A DNA stretch of 64,000 bases from Symbiodinium sp. CCMP2592 (lineage: Eukaryota; Sar; Dinophyceae; Suessiales; Symbiodiniaceae): the NCBI GenBank assembly GCA_905221615.1, contig CAJNDT010000140.1, positions 62,001-126,000 of the forward strand, read 5' to 3'. This document shows, piece after piece, positions 59,401 through 64,000 of this stretch. The notes under the pieces were generated by a model. The model was not told where the DNA came from, did no database searches, and saw only the letters and a program-made list of their open reading frames with translations. Both the position numbers and the translations under genes were made by a program. Each line of letters opens with the position of its first letter. The stretch's first letter is position 1.

Positions 59401-62118
59401 GCCGTGGCTCCAGAGGGCACTGCCCGCCTGTTCTCCCCATTTATGGCTGATACAGAACCTCTGCCCATCAACCCCGACTCTACGGTGGATGAAGTGGCTA
59501 TCGCTTTGTCCAGTCGGGGTCCTGCATGGCACACACAGATCATGCCACTGTGGCCGGCGCTTTGGTCACCACATCTCTGTTTCGTTCCGGCGCCGGATGA
59601 CCCTCGGCTTGTGTGCATTATGGTCGTATCTCCTGATTGGCAGCTACCATTGATCATACCGAGGCGCACTGATACCAACTGGCTGCGGTCTCTGCTCCAA
59701 CAGCTCGGGCCGGGCGCTGTCTCGACAGTTCGTCGGCCCCCACAGGCCGCGGCAGCCTGCTCCGGACCCAATGACGCGGTTGACTGGCGCGACGGCGATG
59801 TGGTTTTGGCCTTAGGGCCCGGCGGTCTGTCCAGCTACGATCCGCCGCGTTTCATCACTGGTCTGGCGGTTCGCACCGCAGCAAGATGGTCCTTGGACTT
59901 CCAGTGTGAATGCGCCTTACCAGTTGTCATGTGGGCGCCAGGAAGCCGACCGCTTCGCACTACTATGCCACCAGGGAGCCGCTGGATCGCCTCCCAGGCA
60001 ACTTTTACTGGAGAGTTCCAGCAGCGTTACCCGGGGTGCTGGGTACCTGTCCCATGGGCCTATTCCCATGATGTGCACTTGTGTCTCAGGTCTGAGGACG
60101 AGATCCATTGCCACATTATTGTAGAAGAGCTGGTTGGTGACAAGCTACAGGGCACTTGCTGGAGTGTTAATGCCCGTGTCACTCCAAGGGCCTTCGCACT
60201 GTCATGGGGGCTTAGAGTAGGAGCTACCTGCCTGTTAGGTGTCCCCGATCGGGCGACCGACTGGCCACCCCTGCGCGACGGGGACATTCTCCATTTCCCG
60301 CACCATGCCAGATCTGCGGCAGGTCGTGTCGGCAAACTGCTCGGCCTCTGGGCGTTGGGATTGTGTACGCTTCTCGACCACCGCCTGTGCGCTTTTCTTC
60401 TGGTTAGCGCTCACCTCCCAGCTAGTGTTTCTGTTAGGCCCGCCGACGCGCAAGGGCTGAGAGTGCGACACTGGTTGTGGAGTCCTCACCGGGGGCGCCT
60501 TGGTCCGGTGTTATGCGGTGATCCGGCTGTCAGTGAACGGGCCCTTTATCAGCTGGAACCGTTGTGGGCTCACGGATTCACGCGGGTGCGACCCCAGCTA
60601 GATGATCATGATGTGCATTGGGTGCCACGGGCTATGGCCAATGACCTAGCCAACATCCTTGCGTTAGGGTCCCCCGGCCCAGTAGTAATCACTCTTCCCG
60701 GGCGCATATCTAAAAGGCTGTTACTTCGAGTGTTGCGAGGCTACTTCCCAACCTCGCAAACAGTCAAGGGGAACCACCCAGCTCTAGGCCCTGCCGCTGC
60801 AGCCGATGCCAATGTCTTCCTAAATGACGGGGACCTCTTGGCGGTTAGCGGGCATGCATGGGGGCCGTCCCTCCCTTTTCACATCCCGGTGCGTTTCGAC
60901 GACCCGGTTGACGCACAATGTCGCGGACTCTGGAGCCAGGATCTCACGTTTGAGGGCTTAGGGGTTGTCTTCCTTCACCGCCGGTCTGACATACTGCCCA
61001 CGGTGGTGCCTCTGAATGGTCCCCAACGCTGGCATGCACACGCCTGCTCCATTCACCCTGCTCTTTTGTCTTGGCCGGACGCCTGGTGGCCCTGCCCTTC
61101 TCGCACCCATTGCTGTGACGGCCTACACCTTTGCCTCCTCGCCGACCTTCTAGACTCAACCGAGGAAGCATTCCGGACCTCGCGCACCCTCCCGCGGAGG
61201 CCGGGACAGCCGTCCGGAGACAGCGCGACCCCAGCGGTCTCTTCTGACGACGGGGAGCCACCGGATTCCGCCCACGTCCCGTTGCCCTTCAACAGTAAAA
61301 GCTGGGGTCGTCGACCGGCAGCCTCTGGGGCCTTGCTTAGATTTGGGTGCTTCTCCTGTCTGATGCTCCCACGTCTCGGGGTTCACGGGCGCCGGGGTGG
61401 GTGCTTGGCTAGCTGGAGCTTAGTTATCCTCGGTGTCTATCTTTCGGCGTACGGAGCCCCGTCATGGCAGCGAGAGCATGATCACTGGGTCGCCGATTTG
61501 ACTGATGTTTGCCGACTTCAGGCCGACATGCATTCGACCTGGCTTTCCCGGCGACAGCACTCAGAGCTCCCGCAGGAGTTGCCGTGGGCATATCACGGGT
61601 CTTGGAATGCCTATCCGTTATGGGCAGGTGGGGTTCCTGACGAACTCCTGATTGCCACCGATGGTAGCGGCGCTGGCACTGGGTCCTGGGCCTTTATCGT
61701 CTGGGGCCTGTTCGGACACCGCTGGTACCGAGTTGATTGGGAAGCGGCCCGGTTGACCAGTGTAGGATGGCTGTCGGAGCTGCCACCGACACATGTTACC
61801 GACACCCGGTCTTACCACGGTGAACTCGCGGCGCTGCAAGCAGCAGCCATGTGGTGCTTGGCTCAGCTTGATCAGTGGGAAATCTACATGCGATCCTCCC
61901 CTCGTCTCACCACCCTTGCAGTTGACAATTCCTCAGCACTGACAGTCGCGGCTGGGCACGCGGCGGCCGCTCAGCCCTGGGCCGCCAGCACACGTGCCCT
62001 TTGGCAAGCTGTACAAGCTCGGGTGTCGACCAGCTTCAGGCATGTGCATAGCCACACAGGAATAATGGTTAAACACGCTCGCGGATGCCCTAGCCACTTG
62101 GGTTCTGGATTATGGTGA
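56401..62118 (+). CDS. LINE main polyprotein: tandem modules, then RNase H (about 1905 aa)
   Basis: The frame is open from 56,401 without a nearby ATG, consistent with continuation of the upstream protein. It holds modules of about 375 residues, each ending in a hydrophobic stretch at about 56,955, 58,081, 59,210, 60,328 and 61,332. Eight RDGD-like motifs lie at 56,878, 57,529, 58,003, 58,681, 59,161, 59,788, 60,274 and 60,823. The C-terminus is an RNase HI domain: IATDGSG (D at 61,660), YHGELAAL (E at 61,822), LAVDNSSA (D at 61,924) and HVHSHTG. The final NTLADALA reads in the next frame, after an AAA where AA would keep frame, so the stop at 62,116 is a frameshift product. The modules match no family that I can name. 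Confidence 0.7.
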   Translation, partial: PAPVDPFDRTLIPVIQRRVAAHMQGVNLGPRPSPFIPYGCPITIHDPFARGASCELLTTCIGTGFIFEEMLRDYSARRGWQPLVSVQPQPDAAAIHLIPAAADSSQVSVLIRSGEALYPRCLPRSIIRGRGLQVSVRGQRGRIRTPYSTGRDPERPIHLRDGDCLHADMGPFGPPPPQPVNSKAAPLCMPLVLSFLLGLRFPLLGAVMLPLIGGPCQHSVEPRRVEYSLGHFPWRLPRHSQSMDHISGTRACRTLYLCPWCGPQGVFHGAGALTLDELAQRYLSDDPAIPRLFPVWPSDRMDRLTFVPAISESAGLVCVVARIQGAQKSLIVPALVQYDQICRAVQYNTPWEVSQVRFPPAVHAARLVRPRAPLLLRTGDVLDVLACREDAREVWPHSPVAFKDGTLWTRRIHLSFPLQILLWLPTAPQPIRYTVPAGSVWDPAVLSFNGDFRRSFAGSWVPVVWSPSQWIHLIQASDASHTANILVESGGELLAQSTGRIVSPAVFGADRGLEAPRLGPLGVARERVTDRWTLRDGDVIFDHSGTETDLIAWDASGCRTHVYLLFVASLLGLSTGSRLAPATVLLIPFLQACSAARERSRSNERQSDSDEDCTVALVGRWRPEMPHPLADVVSDQRWDYHVLCPFRGWSSCVRSDASTPHSALQSMVESCSGVWVRGHVVLGPSRITSPGVVLPIAGSGLASVVVQAGDTIRAVLVPRVCRLHTLLECCRRFLGATGDRLSLPPALQHPQMPPDAQLRLRDGDTVLLEVNYFNRAFRARPDESVHELYHLNHLNLWHARFRVRRGGWIYVWQDTDNPLEQCQRYWVEKGSVWTPAGCHFAQVRGEPLTPKIVPVPCLQPYECHFVRRTEQCEAQVILHDPTGTPETECRLISVGGPGHHVPGGWQLRPDLRLKAPDSLLRDGDVLVPVNRASARSRLADLLTALGLARSQTHFVAIVILGVAANVDAMLVPPVESQAADTGNVGMFPWRLQAHERACHEAVAPEGTARLFSPFMADTEPLPINPDSTVDEVAIALSSRGPAWHTQIMPLWPALWSPHLCFVPAPDDPRLVCIMVVSPDWQLPLIIPRRTDTNWLRSLLQQLGPGAVSTVRRPPQAAAACSGPNDAVDWRDGDVVLALGPGGLSSYDPPRFITGLAVRTAARWSLDFQCECALPVVMWAPGSRPLRTTMPPGSRWIASQATFTGEFQQRYPGCWVPVPWAYSHDVHLCLRSEDEIHCHIIVEELVGDKLQGTCWSVNARVTPRAFALSWGLRVGATCLLGVPDRATDWPPLRDGDILHFPHHARSAAGRVGKLLGLWALGLCTLLDHRLCAFLLVSAHLPASVSVRPADAQGLRVRHWLWSPHRGRLGPVLCGDPAVSERALYQLEPLWAHGFTRVRPQLDDHDVHWVPRAMANDLANILALGSPGPVVITLPGRISKRLLLRVLRGYFPTSQTVKGNHPALGPAAAADANVFLNDGDLLAVSGHAWGPSLPFHIPVRFDDPVDAQCRGLWSQDLTFEGLGVVFLHRRSDILPTVVPLNGPQRWHAHACSIHPALLSWPDAWWPCPSRTHCCDGLHLCLLADLLDSTEEAFRTSRTLPRRPGQPSGDSATPAVSSDDGEPPDSAHVPLPFNSKSWGRRPAASGALLRFGCFSCLMLPRLGVHGRRGGCLASWSLVILGVYLSAYGAPSWQREHDHWVADLTDVCRLQADMHSTWLSRRQHSELPQELPWAYHGSWNAYPLWAGGVPDELLIATDGSGAGTGSWAFIVWGLFGHRWYRVDWEAARLTSVGWLSELPPTHVTDTRSYHGELAALQAAAMWCLAQLDQWEIYMRSSPRLTTLAVDNSSALTVAAGHAAAAQPWAASTRALWQAVQARVSTSFRHVHSHTGIMVKHARGCPSHLGSGLW

Positions 62119-64000
62119 TGTTAGACCGCCTCATGCACTGCCGTGGCACTCGACCTTCCAAGCCTTAGCGCCCTGGCTCTGGCTCATCCCGCAGGCCAAG
62201 ATGCATGGCGGGCGGCCCTGTTTCTCACTTGCGATCGGGGATGTTGGGTGGTCCCCACCGCAGACCTCTGTTGACACTGCTCCTCTGAGCAACGCCGATA
62301 CTCCCACACCGGTGCCGCTCTGCATTACGACCGCAAATATTCAATCCATCAAAGATGCTCCTTCTAATCTGTTCAACCCCTCGGGACATGCTGCTCGGCG
62401 TCAGTTCCTGATGAGCCAGGCCTGCCAGCTTGGCATCAATATCCTCTGCTTGCAGGAAGCCCGGAGTAAGGCAGGCCGGTGGGCGGTTGGCGGTTGGCTC
62501 ACATGGCGTTCCGGAGCCTGGAAAGGTCAGTATGGCTGCGAAATTTGGGTTAAACCGGGCATCGTCTCGCCACCGTTGCAGTTGGGTGACTGGCGCATCT
62601 TGCATAGTTGCCCACGTCTCCTTGTAATCACTTGCGTTTCTGAGCAGTTTCCGGTCACTATCTGCTCTGCGCACGCCCCACATTCTGACAGACCCGATGC
62701 TGAAGCAAGGGCCTTCTGGGACCTCCTAGCGACCGTCCTTCAAGCCACGCCCAGGCGGCGTGCCATTGTGCTTGGGCTCGACGCTAACGGCGACTTCTGT
62801 TCTGCCGACGATGAGGGAGTGCTGATCGGCACCTTGATATCCCAGCACGAGCCTTCTCGTAACGATGAATTTCTTCTCGAATTGTGTCTGCGGTTCGGCC
62901 TTTTCGCCCCTTCCACCTTCAGTGACACCCAAGTTGGAGAAGGTTGGAGCTGGCAGCACACTAGTGGCCGGAGGAAACGGCTAGACCACCTTCTCTTCCA
63001 AGCCGGTCCCTGGGAGGTTGAGAGGTCTAGCCAAGCCCTAGCCTTTGACATCGTAAATGTGCAGCAAGATCACGTCGCCCTTTGGGCACATACGATCCTT
63101 AGGGCGACTGCCCCGGCGGTGCCCCGCCCTCGGCAGCGGAAGTGTCTTCCGGCCGAGGTGCGTGGGGCCGGCAGCGACATCTGGTCCCGCATCCAGCGTC
63201 AAACGCCTGTTGGCTGCCCTGCACAGGTCCAGCAGCTGCTGGATGTCTACTCAGTCTGGAGGCAGGCCTTGCCCTCGCGCTCTCCTCTGGTACTCAAGCA
63301 GCGGTATATCCAGGCCAAGACTTTGCAGCTTCTAGGTCGGCTCAGGGACTGGCGGGCCCAGTGCCGCTTAGTCAAGCAAAACGGTCGCGCGCTGCTCCTT
63401 TCGCTCTGCTTCGGAGGGTGGAGGCAGCGCTGTTATGGAGACCGCCTACCCCACCTCCGCTGGCATCAACAGCGTCTGCTTGAGGCTGCGATGTTATCAC
63501 AGGAATTCCGCCTCAGTCGCATTGCACACAATTCTGCAAAAAAGGACAAAGTGCAACATTTCATCCATCTCACGGCCTCCGCAGTTGAGCTCTGGCATCA
63601 GGAAGGCCGAGCTCTTGAGTCCATCTCCAAGCTGCGATGGGCCTCGCGTCGTGCTGCTGAGCGGAGAGCCGTCCACGCAGCGGGCGGCTACAATATCGAG
63701 CAAGAACTCGAAGAACAATTCAGAGCCCAGGAAGGGGGGCGCGCTGTTACGCACGAGCAAATTCGTGCTGCCCAGCGATCCTGGGCCCACTCTCCCACGG
63801 TACCTTGTCCACAGGCGGTACCGACTCTCCTCCAGATGGAGGCTGCTTGTCGTAGGCAGCAGGCCGGGAAGGCTCCTGGCCCCGTGCTTAACGAGCTCTG
63901 GAAACACTTTCCCGTTTCTGCGGGCCTCTGGTTCTGGCGTGTCTGCACTGGCATCGCGCTGACGGGCCGCGAGCCGCCCCAGTTCAAGCTCGCTCTCATA
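62066..64000 (+). CDS. LINE endonuclease and RT start (open to right edge)
   Basis: The frame is open from 62,066 to the window end. It begins with the end of RNase H (LADALATWVLD, D at 62,084). The EEP (AP-endonuclease-like) domain has N in NIQS (62,336), E in LQEA (62,456), H in AHAPH (62,672), D and N in LDANGD (62,780-62,788), RLDHLL and the final DH (63,068-63,073), all expected catalytic positions. A helical linker follows, then QAGKAPGPVLNELW (about 63,865), the start of a LINE reverse transcriptase. The EEP nicks target DNA for target-primed reverse transcription. The RT catalytic motifs lie outside the window. Confidence 0.82.

Larger units (their letters stand above)
48895..64000 (+). 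mobile_element. Giant non-LTR (LINE) retrotransposon, cut by the right edge
   Basis: More than 15 kb of GC-rich, forward-coding sequence holds a gag-like region, a chain of repeated membrane modules, RNase H, an AP-like (EEP) endonuclease and the start of a reverse transcriptase. No LTRs are seen. EEP followed by RT is the LINE order, but RNase H upstream of EEP is not the usual I-clade order. The coding frame changes eight times and one in-frame TAA is present, so the copy is either slightly decayed, affected by indel errors or recoded. The 5' boundary is approximate; the 3' end lies outside the window. Confidence 0.85.

Overview
This window looks like nuclear DNA of a dinoflagellate, most likely from the Symbiodiniaceae/Polarella side of the group. 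The evidence is: TTTAGGG-type telomere-like arrays scattered inside the sequence; a single-exon gene of the dinoflagellate ubiquitin-like plus RCC1-like repeat family (39.3-40.8 kb); a Ty1/copia retrotransposon with dinoflagellate-style gag and zinc-ribbon segments; a very long LINE with RNase H, endonuclease and reverse transcriptase in one row; and a long (AAC)n/(TTG)n tract, a repeat I recall as prominent in Polarella. The genus is an inference. I see no rRNA, tRNA, spliced-leader or CRISPR sequence.

Layout. 1-12.8 kb: AT-rich intergenic DNA packed with short inverted-repeat (MITE-like) elements of about a dozen families, telomere-like arrays and two GC-richer islands that may be gene remnants. 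12,809-25,114: a complete young copia element with two 165-bp LTRs (one mismatch), a 5-bp target duplication, a primer-binding site and three reading frames (gag/protease; coiled coil plus Arg/Ser-rich; integrase/RT/RNase H). Its proteins carry extra domains that resemble a 2-oxoglutarate/Fe(II) oxygenase, DUF488, the RapZ C-terminal domain and the ExoX C-terminal domain. 25.1-39.2 kb: mostly inverted-repeat elements and DNA without a recognisable gene. 39.3-40.8 kb: the RCC1-like gene. 41-48.9 kb: more MITEs, then a block of simple and tandem repeats (AAC, GGAA, a C/G-palindrome unit, a 54-bp minisatellite). 48.9 kb to the right edge: a LINE cut by the window end inside its reverse transcriptase.

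How it works together. Only the RCC1-like gene looks like a host gene. The copia element appears intact enough to have moved recently. The LINE encodes a gag-like start, then a long chain of about 375-residue modules, each with a hydrophobic segment and an RDGD motif, followed by RNase H, an AP-type endonuclease and RT. Its open frames are joined by seven frame changes, all in the -1 direction, and one +1 change. The MITEs have no transposase here and must have been moved in trans; several show clean 4-bp target duplications and near-identical copies, so they were active recently.
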